Counted from the first letter of the stretch, positions 43,025-52,277 are shown. The stretch is DNA of 64,000 nucleotides from Mycobacterium sp. Root265 (GCF_001428895.1 NZ_LMJA01000028.1:308638-372637), one strand, 5' to 3'. The notes: generated by a model from the sequence alone, not told the origin. Numbers and translations are program-made.

Positions 43025-43971
43025 GCACGCCGACATCGGGGCTGCCCAAATTCGGCGGCCTCCGGGTTCCGCTGGGCGGGCAGCTGTCCGATCTCGGCTA
43101 CGCCACGGGCTGGCGGATGGTGCGGGCCATGCCGGAGTTCGCCGCCCGCAACATGTTCGACGCCGGCGCGCTGTACGCGGCGCGCGGCGGGGGACCCGAA
43201 CAGCTGCGCAAGAACCTGGGCCGGGTGCTGGGCGTGCCCGCCGGACAGGTGCCCGGCGGTCTTGTCCGCGCCTCGCTGGCCTCCTACGGGCGGTACTGGC
43301 GCGAGGCGTTCCGGCTGCCGTCGATGAACCACGTGGCAATCGCCGCGCAGGTACAGGACCGGGTCGAGGGCCACCACCATGTCGAGGAGGCGCTCGCCGC
43401 CGGCCGCGGCGTGGTACTTGCGTTGCCGCACAGCGGAAACTGGGACATCGCGGGGGTGTGGCTGACGAACACCTACGGGCAGTTCGCCACCGTGGCCGAG
43501 CGGCTCAAACCGGAGTCGCTGTACAACCGTTTCGTCGCCTACCGCGAGAGCCTGGGCTTCGAGGTGCTGCCGCTGACCGGGGGAGCACGGCCGCCCACGG
43601 AGATCCTCGTCGACCGCCTCAACGACAACGGGCTGGTGTGCCTGATGTCCGATCGCGACCTGACCCGCTCCGGAGTTCCGGTCGATTTCTTCGGTGAGCA
43701 GACCCGGTTGCCGTCGGGGCCGGCAAAGCTGGCGCTGCAGACCGGCGCCGCGCTGCTGCCGGTGCACACCTGGTTCGAGGACGACGGGTGGGGCCTGCGG
43801 ATCCACGCCCCACTGGACACCTCCTCCGGAGATGTCGGCGTCATCACCCAGGCCCTGGCCGACCACTTCGCCGCCGGGATCGCCGAATACCCCGCGGATT
43901 GGCACATGCTGCAACCGCAGTGGCTTGCCGACCTGTCGGATGAGCGCCGCGCCCGCCTCGAGGGGAACTAG
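43021..43971 (+). CDS. patA: Phosphatidylinositol mannoside acyltransferase
   Basis: A 316-residue LpxL/HtrB-fold acyltransferase equivalent to M. tuberculosis Rv2611c. It transfers a palmitoyl group from palmitoyl-CoA to the mannose 6-position of PIM1/PIM2 at the inner face of the membrane. The catalytic HxxxxD motif is intact (His137, Asp142 in LPHSGNWDIAG), and the later CLMSDRDLTRSG and LPSGPAKLALQTGAALLPV stretches are typical. The GTG at 43021 overlaps pgsA by 4 bp and sets the start. The N-terminal region from YATGWRMVRAMPEFAARNMF is amphipathic, as needed for membrane association. pimA follows 8 bp later. Confidence 0.95.
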   Translation: MSTPTSGLPKFGGLRVPLGGQLSDLGYATGWRMVRAMPEFAARNMFDAGALYAARGGGPEQLRKNLGRVLGVPAGQVPGGLVRASLASYGRYWREAFRLPSMNHVAIAAQVQDRVEGHHHVEEALAAGRGVVLALPHSGNWDIAGVWLTNTYGQFATVAERLKPESLYNRFVAYRESLGFEVLPLTGGARPPTEILVDRLNDNGLVCLMSDRDLTRSGVPVDFFGEQTRLPSGPAKLALQTGAALLPVHTWFEDDGWGLRIHAPLDTSSGDVGVITQALADHFAAGIAEYPADWHMLQPQWLADLSDERRARLEGN

Positions 43972-43979
43972 GAACACCG

Positions 43980-45110
43980 ATGCGCATCGGGATGGTGTGC
44001 CCGTACTCGTTCGACGTGCACGGTGGTGTCCAGGCCCATGTGCTGCAACTGGCCGAGGTGTTCCTGGCCGGCGGCCATGACGTCAGCGTGCTGGCCCCGT
44101 CGTCGGCCGACGCCGGCACCGACCTGCCCGATTACGTGGTGTCCGGCGGCCGGGCCGTCCCCATTCCCTACAACGGGTCAGTCGCGCGGCTGCGGTTCGG
44201 CCCTGCCACCCACCGCAAGGTCAAGAAGTGGCTCATCCAAGGCGATTTCGATGTGCTGCACCTGCACGAGCCGAACGCGCCGAGCGTATCCATGCTGGCG
44301 CTGATGATCGCCGAGGGACCCATCGTGGCCACCTTCCACACCTCGACCACGAAATCGTTGACGCTCAGCGTGTTCCAGGGAATGCTGCGCCCGCTGAACG
44401 AGAAGATCGTGGGCCGGATCGCGGTGTCCGATCTGGCGCGGCGCTGGCAGATGGAGGCCCTGGGTTCCGACGCCGTCGAAATCCCGAACGGCGTGACGGT
44501 ATCGGACTTCGCGTCGGCGCCACCGCTGGAGGGCTACCCGCGACCGGGCCGCTCGGTGCTGTTCCTCGGCCGGTTCGACGAGCCACGCAAGGGGATGGCG
44601 GTCCTGCTGGGCGCGCTGCCGCGACTGGTCGCGGAGTTCCCCGATGTCGAGGTGCTGGTGGTCGGCCGAGGCGATGAGCAGGAGCTGGCCGAGGAGGCCG
44701 GCGAGTACGCGGCGAACCTGCGTTTCCTCGGCGCCGTCGATGACGCCACCAAGGCCTCGGCGCTGCGCAGCGTCGATGTCTACTGCGCGCCCAACACCGG
44801 CGGGGAGAGTTTCGGCATCGTGCTGGTGGAGGCCATGGCGGCGGGCACCGCGGTGGTGGCCAGCGATCTGGACGCGTTCCGGCGGGTGCTGAACAACGGC
44901 GAAGCCGGCCGGCTGGTGCCGGTCGATGACCCGGATGCGTTGGCCACCAGCCTGATCGAACTGCTCGGAGATGACGAGGCGCGCAAGCGGTATGTCGCCG
45001 CGGCATCGGAAGCGGTGCAGCGGTACGACTGGTCGGTGGTGGCCGGTGAGATCATGCGGGTCTACGAGACGGTGAGCGGCATGGGCGCGAAGGTGCAGGT
45101 GGCTACATGA
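43980..45110 (+). CDS. pimA: Phosphatidylinositol alpha-mannosyltransferase
   Basis: A 376-residue GT4 glycosyltransferase that adds the first mannose from GDP-mannose to phosphatidylinositol. The N-domain begins MRIGMVCPYSFDVHGGVQAH, with the glycine loop near 15 and His120 in VATFHTS. The C-domain has the sugar-nucleotide residues in LGRFDEPRKGM (Arg198, Lys204) and the E-x7-E motif GGESFGIVLVEAMAAG (Glu276 and Glu284). The residue positions are offset by two from the studied M. smegmatis PimA. Peripheral, inner leaflet of the plasma membrane. The stop overlaps the NUDIX gene (ATGA). Confidence 0.97.
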   Translation: MRIGMVCPYSFDVHGGVQAHVLQLAEVFLAGGHDVSVLAPSSADAGTDLPDYVVSGGRAVPIPYNGSVARLRFGPATHRKVKKWLIQGDFDVLHLHEPNAPSVSMLALMIAEGPIVATFHTSTTKSLTLSVFQGMLRPLNEKIVGRIAVSDLARRWQMEALGSDAVEIPNGVTVSDFASAPPLEGYPRPGRSVLFLGRFDEPRKGMAVLLGALPRLVAEFPDVEVLVVGRGDEQELAEEAGEYAANLRFLGAVDDATKASALRSVDVYCAPNTGGESFGIVLVEAMAAGTAVVASDLDAFRRVLNNGEAGRLVPVDDPDALATSLIELLGDDEARKRYVAAASEAVQRYDWSVVAGEIMRVYETVSGMGAKVQVAT

Positions 45111-46141
45111 GCTGGATCCTGATCGTGCTGCTGGTGCTCATCGGCACCGTGCTGCTGCTGCTCGGCAGCTGGGCCTACCTGACCGCGAACCGGCTGGACC
45201 GCCTGCACGTGCGCTACGACCTGTCCTGGCAGGCGCTGGACGGTCTGCTGGCGCGGCGCGCCGTGGTCGCCCGCGCGGTGGCACTGGACGCCTACGGCCG
45301 AGCGCCGGAAGGCAAACGGCTGGCCACCCTCGCCGCTGCCGCCGAGCGCGCGCCGCGGGCCATGCGCGAGGCCGCGGAGAACGAATTGTCCGCCGCCCTT
45401 GAGTCCGTGGATCCGCTGTCGCTGCCGGTGGCGCTGGTCGCCGAACTCGCCGATGCGGAGGCCCGGGTGCTGCTGGCCCGCCGGTTCCACAACGACGCCG
45501 TGCGCGACACCCTGGCCCTGCGGGAGCGCCCGCTGGTGCGCCTGCTGCACCTCGGCGGCACCGCGGCGCCGCCGACATATTTCGAGATCGCCGAGCGGGC
45601 CGGTCCGGCTGCGCGTGATTCCGGCCAGTTCAGCAGGCGGGTCTCGGCGCGGGTGATACTCCTCGACGAGGACGGCAAGGTGTTGTTGTTCTGCGGCTCG
45701 GACCCGGCCCGCGCCGGTACCGACGCGCGACGCTGGTGGTTCACCGTCGGTGGCGCGGTCGAAGCCGGCGAAGAGCTCGCCGACACCGCGGCGCGCGAGC
45801 TGGCCGAGGAGACGGGTCTGGCCCTGTCGCCCGCCGAGCTGGTGGGCCCGGTGTGGCGGCGGGAGGCCGTCATCGATTTCAACGGCTCGATGATGCGTAG
45901 CGAGGAGCTCTTCTTCGTGCACCGGACCACCCGCTTCGAACCCGCTACCACGGGTCATACCGCCCTGGAGCGCCGCTACATTCACGGTCACCTCTGGTGC
46001 GATGAGACAATGATCCGCGAGTTGGTCGACAAGGGCGAAACCGTGTACCCGCTGCAGCTCGGCGAGCTGCTGGCACAGGCCGGCGAACTTGCCGATGTGC
46101 GGGGTGCCGGACCTGGTACGCAGCCTCAGCTGATCCGCTGA
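45107..46141 (+). CDS. Membrane-anchored NUDIX hydrolase with N-terminal helical (LemA-like) region
   Basis: A 344-residue protein equivalent in position to M. tuberculosis Rv2609c. The first 28 residues form a membrane helix (ILIVLLVLIGTVLLLLGSWAYL). Residues about 30-150 are alanine-rich helical and loosely resemble LemA proteins (RLDRLHVRYDLSWQALDGL then ARRAVVARAV). Residues 175-330 form a NUDIX domain with a complete box, G-x5-E-x7-REUxEExGU, at 216-238. NUDIX enzymes hydrolyse nucleoside diphosphates linked to another group; the substrate is not known. Location in the PIM operon suggests a sugar nucleotide or CDP-lipid at the membrane, which is an inference. It overlaps pimA (ATGA). Confidence 0.9.
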   Translation: MSWILIVLLVLIGTVLLLLGSWAYLTANRLDRLHVRYDLSWQALDGLLARRAVVARAVALDAYGRAPEGKRLATLAAAAERAPRAMREAAENELSAALESVDPLSLPVALVAELADAEARVLLARRFHNDAVRDTLALRERPLVRLLHLGGTAAPPTYFEIAERAGPAARDSGQFSRRVSARVILLDEDGKVLLFCGSDPARAGTDARRWWFTVGGAVEAGEELADTAARELAEETGLALSPAELVGPVWRREAVIDFNGSMMRSEELFFVHRTTRFEPATTGHTALERRYIHGHLWCDETMIRELVDKGETVYPLQLGELLAQAGELADVRGAGPGTQPQLIR

Positions 46142-46173
46142 TACTGCGGATCCAATTGATTTGTCACCACCCT

Positions 46174-46179
46174 TAGACT
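46174..46179 (+). promoter_or_regulatory. Candidate -10 box for pdxS
   Basis: TAGACT fits the mycobacterial TANNNT -10 pattern and lies 29 bp before the pdxS start in the 67-bp gap after the NUDIX gene. No well-spaced -35 box was seen. AAGGAG (46196-46201) is the ribosome binding site of pdxS. Confidence 0.4.
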
Positions 46180-46208
46180 GAATCAGTAGCGAAGTGAAGG
46201 AGATAGCG

Positions 46209-47114
46209 ATGGAAACCGCACCTGGTTCCGGTAGCCAGACCGGTACCGCGCGGGTGAAGCGCGGGATGGCCGAGATGCTCAAGGGCGGGGTCATCATGGA
46301 CGTGGTCACCCCGGAGCAGGCGCGCATCGCCGAAGCCGCGGGTGCGGTCGCGGTGATGGCGCTGGAGCGCGTACCCGCCGACATCCGGGCCCAGGGTGGG
46401 GTGTCGCGGATGAGCGACCCGGACATGATCGAGGGCATCATCGCCGCGGTCACCATCCCGGTGATGGCCAAGGTGCGGATCGGGCATTTCGTGGAGGCCC
46501 AGATCCTGCAGAGCCTCGGGGTGGACTACATCGATGAGTCCGAGGTGCTGACCCCGGCCGATTACGCCAACCACATCGACAAGTGGAAGTTCACTGTGCC
46601 GTTCGTGTGCGGGGCGACCAACCTGGGCGAGGCGCTGCGCCGGATCACCGAGGGCGCGGCGATGATCCGTTCCAAGGGTGAGGCCGGCACCGGCGATGTC
46701 TCCAATGCGACCACCCACATGCGTGCCATCGGCGGACAGATCCGCCGGCTGGGTTCGCTGTCGGAGGACGAGTTGTTCGTGGCGGCCAAGGAACTGCAGG
46801 CCCCCTACGATCTGGTCGTCGAGGTGGCCCGGGCCGGCAAGCTGCCGGTGACGATGTTCACCGCCGGCGGTATCGCCACCCCGGCCGATGCGGCGATGAT
46901 GATGCAGCTCGGCGCCGAGGGTGTGTTCGTGGGCTCGGGCATCTTCAAGTCCGGTGACCCGGCGGCGCGGGCTGCGGCGATCGTGAAGGCCACCACCTTC
47001 TACGACGATCCCGATGTGCTGGCCAAGGTGTCGCGCGGTCTGGGCGAGGCCATGGTCGGTATCAACGTGGAGGACATCGCGCAGCCCCACCGGCTCGCCG
47101 AACGCGGCTGGTAA
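46209..47114 (+). CDS. pdxS: Pyridoxal 5'-phosphate synthase, lyase subunit PdxS
   Basis: A 301-residue TIM-barrel enzyme that makes pyridoxal 5'-phosphate from ribose 5-phosphate, glyceraldehyde 3-phosphate and ammonia delivered by PdxT. Key residues are present: Asp31 in [10 protein letters not shown], catalytic Lys88 in [10 protein letters not shown] and Lys156 in [13 protein letters not shown]. The [30 protein letters not shown] block (about 218-247) is the phosphate site. Length and start match the family; the ATG at 46209 has GAAGGAG upstream. tesB and pdxT follow in the same operon (snzP, Rv2606c in M. tuberculosis). It forms a dodecamer in known species. Confidence 0.98.
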   Translation: METAPGSGSQTGTARVKRGMAEMLKGGVIMDVVTPEQARIAEAAGAVAVMALERVPADIRAQGGVSRMSDPDMIEGIIAAVTIPVMAKVRIGHFVEAQILQSLGVDYIDESEVLTPADYANHIDKWKFTVPFVCGATNLGEALRRITEGAAMIRSKGEAGTGDVSNATTHMRAIGGQIRRLGSLSEDELFVAAKELQAPYDLVVEVARAGKLPVTMFTAGGIATPADAAMMMQLGAEGVFVGSGIFKSGDPAARAAAIVKATTFYDDPDVLAKVSRGLGEAMVGINVEDIAQPHRLAERGW

Positions 47115-47120
47115 GCGCGT

Positions 47121-47969
47121 ATGTCGATCGAACAGATCCTCGATCTCGAGCAGCTCGAAGTCGACATCTACCGCGGTGGGGTGTTCAGCCCGGAGTCCGG
47201 TTTCCTGCAGCGCACCTTCGGCGGCCATGTCGCCGGCCAGTCGTTGGTCTCTGCGGTGCGCACGGTGGACCCCAAGTTCCAGGTGCACTCGCTCCATGGC
47301 TACTTCCTGCGGCCCGGCGACGCCCGGGCACCGTCGGTGTATCTGGTGGAGCGCATCCGCGACGGCGGATCGTTCGCCACCCGCAGGGTGAGCGTCGTCC
47401 AGCACGGTCAGACCATTTTCAGCATGTCGGCGTCGTTCCAGACCGATCAGAGCGGTATCGAGCATCAGGACGCCATGCCCTCGGCGCCCTCGCCCGATGA
47501 CATCCCGGGTTTCAAGACCAACTCCAAGGTCTTCGACGATGCGAGCTTCCGTCAGTTCGATGAGTGGGACGTCCGCATCGTCCCGCGCGATCAGGTCAAT
47601 CGCCTGCCCGGCAAGGCTTCTCAGCAGCAGGTGTGGTTCCGGCACCGCGATCCGCTGCCGGACGACTCGGTGCTGCACATCTGCGCGCTGGCCTACCTCA
47701 GCGACCTGACCCTGCTGGGTTCGGCGCAGGTGAATCACCCGGATGAACGTAAGCATCTCAACATCGCGTCGCTGGATCATGCGATGTGGTTCATGCGGCC
47801 GTTCCGCGCCGACGAATGGCTGCTCTACGACCAGTCCTCACCGTCGGCCTGTGGCGGGCGCGCGCTGACCCAGGGCAAGCTGTTCAACCAGTACGGCGAG
47901 ATGGTCGCGGCAGTGATGCAGGAGGGGCTGACCCGCTATCAGCGTGGCTTCACCCCGTCCAGCCAGTGA
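47121..47969 (+). CDS. tesB: Acyl-CoA thioesterase II
   Basis: A 282-residue double-hotdog thioesterase that hydrolyses medium- and long-chain acyl-CoA. The two hotdog halves are visible: [34 protein letters not shown] (about 34-67) and [39 protein letters not shown] (about 215-253), the second carrying the SPSACGGR active-site region. It sits between pdxS and pdxT, with GTGA overlap to pdxT, as in M. tuberculosis (tesB2, Rv2605c). The reason for this conserved linkage with vitamin B6 synthesis is not understood. Cytoplasmic. Confidence 0.95.
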   Translation: MSIEQILDLEQLEVDIYRGGVFSPESGFLQRTFGGHVAGQSLVSAVRTVDPKFQVHSLHGYFLRPGDARAPSVYLVERIRDGGSFATRRVSVVQHGQTIFSMSASFQTDQSGIEHQDAMPSAPSPDDIPGFKTNSKVFDDASFRQFDEWDVRIVPRDQVNRLPGKASQQQVWFRHRDPLPDDSVLHICALAYLSDLTLLGSAQVNHPDERKHLNIASLDHAMWFMRPFRADEWLLYDQSSPSACGGRALTQGKLFNQYGEMVAAVMQEGLTRYQRGFTPSSQ

Positions 47970-48553
47970 GCGTGACCGTCGGGGTGCTTGCTCTGCAGGG
48001 CGACACCCGCGAGCATCTGGCGGCGCTAACCGAAGCCGGCGCCGAGGCCGTCAAGGTGCGGCGGCTGTCCGAGTTGAAATCCGTTGATGCACTTGTCATC
48101 CCGGGCGGTGAGTCGACGGCGATGAGCCACCTGCTGCGCGAGTTCGAGCTGCTGGAGCCGCTGCGCGGATTGCTGCGCGACGGGTTGCCGGCCTACGGCT
48201 CGTGTGCGGGGATGATCCTGCTGGCCGGCGAGATCCTGGACGCCGGCGTGCCCGGGCGGGAGGCATTACCGCTCGGTGGAATCGATATGACGGTGCGCCG
48301 CAACGCTTTCGGCCGTCAGGTCGACTCGTTCGAAGAGGACCTGAGGTTCACCGGTATCGACGGCCCGGTGCACGCGGTGTTCATCCGGGCCCCGTGGGTG
48401 GAACGGGTCGGACCCGAGGTCGAGGTGCTGGCCACGGCGGGCGGCCATCCGGTGGCGGTGCGTCAGGGGCGGATGCTGGCGACGTCGTTCCATCCCGAGA
48501 TGACCGGCGACCGCCGGGTGCATGCGATGTTCGTCGACATGGTGTCCGCCTAG
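47966..48553 (+). CDS. pdxT: Pyridoxal 5'-phosphate synthase, glutaminase subunit PdxT
   Basis: A 195-residue class I glutamine amidotransferase that produces ammonia for PdxS. The catalytic triad is complete: Cys80 in YGSCAGM, His176 and Glu178 in SFHPEM. GGEST (48-52) is the substrate-binding loop. The start is GTG at 47966, overlapping the tesB stop codon in GTGA; GTG at 47972 is an alternative. Its TAG stop shares CTAG with the stop of the permease gene on the other strand. It matches Rv2604c (snoP). Confidence 0.97.
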   Translation: MSVTVGVLALQGDTREHLAALTEAGAEAVKVRRLSELKSVDALVIPGGESTAMSHLLREFELLEPLRGLLRDGLPAYGSCAGMILLAGEILDAGVPGREALPLGGIDMTVRRNAFGRQVDSFEEDLRFTGIDGPVHAVFIRAPWVERVGPEVEVLATAGGHPVAVRQGRMLATSFHPEMTGDRRVHAMFVDMVSA

Positions 48554-50214
48554 CTCTGGGCGGGTAGCACGTGGTCGGCGACCTTGTCGGTCGACAGGCA
48601 GAGCGAGCAGACGAACGCGTCGTGGGTCTCGCACTTCATCATGTCGGGCCGCTCGTAATCGTGATGGCAGACATGGCATTTGAGGTGCGCGCCGGACGGG
48701 TTGCCCAGTTCGTCGTACATCGGCAGGTCGATACCGTCATCGGTGCGGCGCAGGTAGTACTTGCCCTTGGTGGCGACCGCGATGATCGGCGGCAGCACCA
48801 GACCGAGCACCATGGCCACCAGCGGTGAGTACGGCCTGATGGCCTCGCCGAGTACGCCGAAGAAGGTCAGCAGTGACACGCCAGCCGCGACGAACAGCGA
48901 CACGAACCCGACCGGATTGACCGCGTACAGCATGCCGCGCCGGAACTCGGGCTGCATTGGCGACAGCTTCAGCAGGTACTTGTTGAACACGATGTCCGAG
49001 GCCACCACCACAACCCAGGCGATACCGCAGTTGGCGTAGAACCCCAGGATGGAGTTCAGGAACGCGAACATGTTGGCTTCCATCAGGATCAGCGCGATCA
49101 GCAGGTTGAACGCCAGGAACACCAGCCGGCCGGGGTAGTGCTTGGTGACACGGGTGAACGAGTTCGTCCACGCCAGCGAGCCGGAGTAGGCGTTGGTGAC
49201 GTTGATCTTGACCTGGCTGATCACCACCAGGACCACCGCCAGCGTCATAGCCAGCCATGGCGGCAGGAAGTTGCGGTAGATCTCCAGGAACTGATGCACC
49301 GGTTCGTTGGCGCTGGCCACCGCGCCGTCGAAGACGTTGGCGATCAGGTACACCGCCAGGAACAACCCGACCACCTGTTTGATGGCGCCGAAGATCACCC
49401 AGCCGGGCCCGGCCAGGAACATCCACGTCCACCAGCTGCGGCTGTTCTCCGGCGTCCGGGGCGGCATGAAGCGCAGGTAATCGATCTGCTCGGCAATCTG
49501 CACGATCAGCGACAGGCACACGCCGGCGGCCAGCAGCGTCATGCCCAGATCGAAGCCGCCGGTGCCGCTCTCACCCTGGAAGGCGAAGAAGTCGCCGACC
49601 GATTCAGGATGACTGATGACCAGATAGACGAACGGTGCGACCATCAGCACCAGCCACAGCGGCGTGGTCCAGACCTGCAGTGTGGAAAGGACTTTCATGC
49701 CGTAGATGACCAGCGGGAAGATGATGATGGTGGACAGTGCATAGCCCACCCACAGCGGGATGCCGAGGCCGAGCTCCAGACCCTGCGCCATGATGGAGCC
49801 CTCGAGTGCGAAGAAGATGAACGTGAACGTCGCGAAGATGACGTTGGTGACCACCGATCCGTAGTAGCCGAAGCCGCTGCCACGGGTGATCAGGTCCAGA
49901 TCGACGTTGTACCGCGCGGCGTAGTAGGCGAGCGGGAACCCGGTGACCATCACCACGACCGCGAAGATGAGGATTCCCCACAACGCGTTGGTGGTCCCGT
50001 AGGCGATGCCGATATTGGCGCCGATCGCGAAATCGGCGAGGTAGGCGATACCGCCCAGGGCTGAGATGCCCACCACCCGGGTGGACCACTTGCGGTAGCT
50101 GCGCGGGGCGAAGCGCAGCGTGTAGTCCTCGAGGGTCTCCTTGGTGGCCGTCATGGTGTCAAGGTCGGCCTCGACTACCTCGTTGCGCACCTCATCGCCG
50201 AGCTCCTGTGTCAT
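48550..50214 (-). CDS. NCS1-type purine/cytosine permease family protein with C-terminal Cys-rich tail
   Basis: A 554-residue transporter with about 12 hydrophobic segments; the first begins at [23 protein letters not shown] (about 47-69), typical of nucleobase:cation symporter-1 proteins. [21 protein letters not shown] and [11 protein letters not shown] follow. After the last helix there is a cytosolic tail of about 75 residues containing Cys513, 516, 528, 536 and 539 with nearby histidines ([12 protein letters not shown], then VCSLC). This looks like a small zinc-binding module. NCS1 members carry cytosine, uracil, allantoin, hydantoin, thiamine and, in yeast Tpn1, pyridoxine. The substrate is unknown. 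It ends tail to tail with pdxT. Confidence 0.85.
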   Translation of the reverse strand: MTQELGDEVRNEVVEADLDTMTATKETLEDYTLRFAPRSYRKWSTRVVGISALGGIAYLADFAIGANIGIAYGTTNALWGILIFAVVVMVTGFPLAYYAARYNVDLDLITRGSGFGYYGSVVTNVIFATFTFIFFALEGSIMAQGLELGLGIPLWVGYALSTIIIFPLVIYGMKVLSTLQVWTTPLWLVLMVAPFVYLVISHPESVGDFFAFQGESGTGGFDLGMTLLAAGVCLSLIVQIAEQIDYLRFMPPRTPENSRSWWTWMFLAGPGWVIFGAIKQVVGLFLAVYLIANVFDGAVASANEPVHQFLEIYRNFLPPWLAMTLAVVLVVISQVKINVTNAYSGSLAWTNSFTRVTKHYPGRLVFLAFNLLIALILMEANMFAFLNSILGFYANCGIAWVVVVASDIVFNKYLLKLSPMQPEFRRGMLYAVNPVGFVSLFVAAGVSLLTFFGVLGEAIRPYSPLVAMVLGLVLPPIIAVATKGKYYLRRTDDGIDLPMYDELGNPSGAHLKCHVCHHDYERPDMMKCETHDAFVCSLCLSTDKVADHVLPAQS

Positions 50215-50291
50215 TCGGCAAAATTAGGCCGACCGTGTTTCGGCGATGTCACAGCTGTGTTTGCGTCCCGCGACGGAGTAACCGCCCGAAA

Positions 50292-50307
50292 TTAACTCTG
50301 GCGTAAG
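50292..50307 (-). promoter_or_regulatory. Operator-like site upstream of the permease gene
   Basis: TTAACT-CTGG-CGTAAG agrees at 12 of 16 positions with the perfect palindrome CTTACT-TTGG-AGTAAG at 51534-51549. It lies between the acyl-CoA dehydrogenase stop and the permease start, 78 bp before the latter. It may bind the same regulator more weakly. Confidence 0.5.
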
Positions 50308-50312
50308 TATTT

Positions 50313-51524
50313 TCAGCGCAGCGGCAGGCCGGTGATGGCGCGGCCCATCACCAGCCGCTGAATCTCGCTGGTGCCTTCGAAGATCGTGAAGATCTTGGCG
50401 TCGCGGTGCATCCGCTCGACCGGGTAGTCGCGGGTGTAGCCGTTGCCGCCGAGAATCTGGATGGCCTCATCGGTGACGTAGACCGCGGTCTCGCTGGCCA
50501 CCAGTTTGGCCATCGACCCCTCGGCGTTCTCGAACTGCTTGCCGTTGCGCGCCATCCAGCCGGCCCGGTAGACGAGCAGGCGGGCGGCATCGATGCGGGC
50601 CTTCATGTCGGCAAGCTTGAACGCGACACCCTGGAAATCGCCGATCTTGCGGCCGAATTGCTCACGCTCGCAGGCGTAGTCGAGTGCGTACTCATAGGCG
50701 GCGCGCGCCACGCCGACGGCCATGGCGCCGACGGTGGGGCGGGTGCGCTCGAAGGTCGCCATGGCGGCCTGTCCGGCGGCCTTCTTACCGTCGCGCACCT
50801 TGGCGATCTTGGCGTCGAACTTCTCCTTGCCGCCGACGATCAGGCGCCCGGGGATGCGGACCTCGTCGAGCACGACCTCGGCGGTGTGCGACGCGCGGAT
50901 CCCGTGCTTGAGGAATTTCTGGCCCTGGCTGAGACCCTTGGTGCCGGGCGGGATGATGAATGACGCCTGGCCGCGGGTGCCGAGTTCGGGGTGCACCGAC
51001 GCGACCACGACGTGGACGTTGGCGATGCCGCCGTTGGTGGCCCAGGTCTTGGTGCCGTTGAGCACCCACTCGTCGGTGGCCTCGTCGTAGCGGGCTCGGG
51101 TGAGGATCGAGCCGACATCGGATCCGGCGTTCGGTTCGGAGGCGCAGAACGCGGCGACCTCGGGCTTCTCGACGGTGCCGAACATCTGCGGAAGGAATTC
51201 GCCGATCTGCTCGGGGGTGCCGGAACCGGCGACCGAAGCGGCGGCCAGTCCGGTGCCGAGGATGGACAGCGCGATACCCGCATCGCCCCAGAACAGTTCC
51301 TCGAAGACGACGATCATGCCCAGGCCGGAGGGTTCGGCCGTCTGTTCAGCCATCATCTCCAGCGAGTAGAGGCCGATCTTGGCGGCCTCCTGGATGACCG
51401 GCCACGGGGTCTCCTCGCGCTCGTCCCACTCGGCCGCGGCGGGGCGCACCACGTCGGCGGCGAATTCGTGAACCCACTTCTGCACGTCGAGCAGGTCTGA
51501 GGACAACTCCAGGGAGAACGTCAT
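50313..51524 (-). CDS. Acyl-CoA dehydrogenase
   Basis: A 403-residue FAD enzyme of normal length. Blocks: FCASEPNAGSDVGSILTRA (about 130-148), VLNGTKTWATNGGIANVHVV (152-171), KHGIRASHTAEVVLDEVRIPG and YACEREQFGRKIGDFQGVAFKLADM. The C-terminus has IFEGTSEIQRLVMGR with the glutamate position typical of short/branched-chain FadE enzymes. Its substrate is probably a CoA ester of a medium-chain or branched acid. It has its own palindromic operator just upstream of the ATG and is followed by the permease gene. The nearby TetR gene is in the same direction, 47 bp upstream. Confidence 0.95.
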   Translation of the reverse strand: MTFSLELSSDLLDVQKWVHEFAADVVRPAAAEWDEREETPWPVIQEAAKIGLYSLEMMAEQTAEPSGLGMIVVFEELFWGDAGIALSILGTGLAAASVAGSGTPEQIGEFLPQMFGTVEKPEVAAFCASEPNAGSDVGSILTRARYDEATDEWVLNGTKTWATNGGIANVHVVVASVHPELGTRGQASFIIPPGTKGLSQGQKFLKHGIRASHTAEVVLDEVRIPGRLIVGGKEKFDAKIAKVRDGKKAAGQAAMATFERTRPTVGAMAVGVARAAYEYALDYACEREQFGRKIGDFQGVAFKLADMKARIDAARLLVYRAGWMARNGKQFENAEGSMAKLVASETAVYVTDEAIQILGGNGYTRDYPVERMHRDAKIFTIFEGTSEIQRLVMGRAITGLPLR

Positions 51525-51533
51525 ATCGGCTAC

Positions 51534-51549
51534 CTTACTTTGGAGTAAG
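51534..51549 (-). promoter_or_regulatory. Palindromic operator upstream of acyl-CoA dehydrogenase
   Basis: CTTACT-TTGG-AGTAAG, perfect 6-bp arms, centred 18 bp before the ATG of the acyl-CoA dehydrogenase. A dimeric TetR-type repressor site at the promoter or 5' leader is likely. It differs from the palindrome at 52171-52205, so two regulators may act here. Confidence 0.65.
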
Positions 51550-51571
51550 TTACCGGGACAGTGAGTGTGGC

Positions 51572-52126
51572 TCAGTTAACACGGGGCGGGCGAAGACCCA
51601 GCGTGCGCCGGCCGGCCGTCACCAGCTGCTCCAGCAGCTCATCCGCGGTCCCGTCGTACTCGACGCCGACGGCGGCCGAGATACCCGACATCACGATGGC
51701 GGCCCGCACCTGACCGGCCATCCCCGGTTCGGCGCCGGCCAGTAGTTCCATCTGACGCGCGACGATGGCGCCCCAGTCCTGCCGCGCGCGCAGCAGTTCG
51801 CCGACGCTGGGGTCGCCGGTGAGGACCGGGAACAGGGTTCGGTTGGACACCGCAAGGGCGGCGAATCCGCTGAGCATGGCATCGGCTTGCGCCTTTGCGC
51901 CGCGGTGACCGCCGGCCTGCTCCACCAGCTGTCGCAGTTGATCGATGACGGGATCGAGCACCGCTTCCAGGAGCTCATCGCGGGTGCGGAAGTGGTGGTA
52001 GATCGCCGATTTCGTGAGGCCGAGCTCGTCGGAGATCATCTGCAGCGAGGTGCCGGCGATGCTGTGCCGGCGAAACAGCTCGACGGCGACCTCGATGAGG
52101 CGCTGCCGGGTGGCGGGGGCGCTCAC
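51572..52126 (-). CDS. TetR family transcriptional regulator
   Basis: A 184-residue repressor. The N-terminal helix-turn-helix is clear (TRQRLIEVAVELFRRHSIAG, then ISDELGLTKSAIYHHFRTRDELL, residues 7-52). The C-terminal ligand-binding domain runs to residue 184, with VRAAIVMSGISAAVGVEYDG near 140-160. The start is GTG at 52126. It is divergent from the P450 gene across 151 bp that contain a long palindrome, which is its most likely operator. It may control the P450-SDR operon and itself. Ligand unknown; candidates are steroid- or terpene-like P450 substrates. Confidence 0.93.
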   Translation of the reverse strand: MSAPATRQRLIEVAVELFRRHSIAGTSLQMISDELGLTKSAIYHHFRTRDELLEAVLDPVIDQLRQLVEQAGGHRGAKAQADAMLSGFAALAVSNRTLFPVLTGDPSVGELLRARQDWGAIVARQMELLAGAEPGMAGQVRAAIVMSGISAAVGVEYDGTADELLEQLVTAGRRTLGLRPPRVN

Positions 52127-52170
52127 ACCGGTCCTCGGAATGTAGTGCTGCTAACAATTCGTCGCGGTCC

Positions 52171-52205
52171 GACCATTCGTACAGTTTACGACTGTACGAT
52201 TGGTC
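52171..52205. promoter_or_regulatory. Long palindromic operator between TetR and P450 genes
   Basis: GACCATTCGTACAGT (52171-52185) and ACTGTACGATTGGTC (52191-52205) are 14/15 inverted repeats around ttacg. A further half-site-like TTTACGTTTGGTC lies at 52216-52228. The site is midway between the TetR start (52126) and the P450 start (52278), so it can repress both directions. Confidence 0.75.
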
Positions 52206-52277
52206 AGTAACTGACTTTACGTTTGGTCGGTTTTGGTATCGCCGATCCGCGGCCCGCCGCCACCCGAGGAGCGCATC

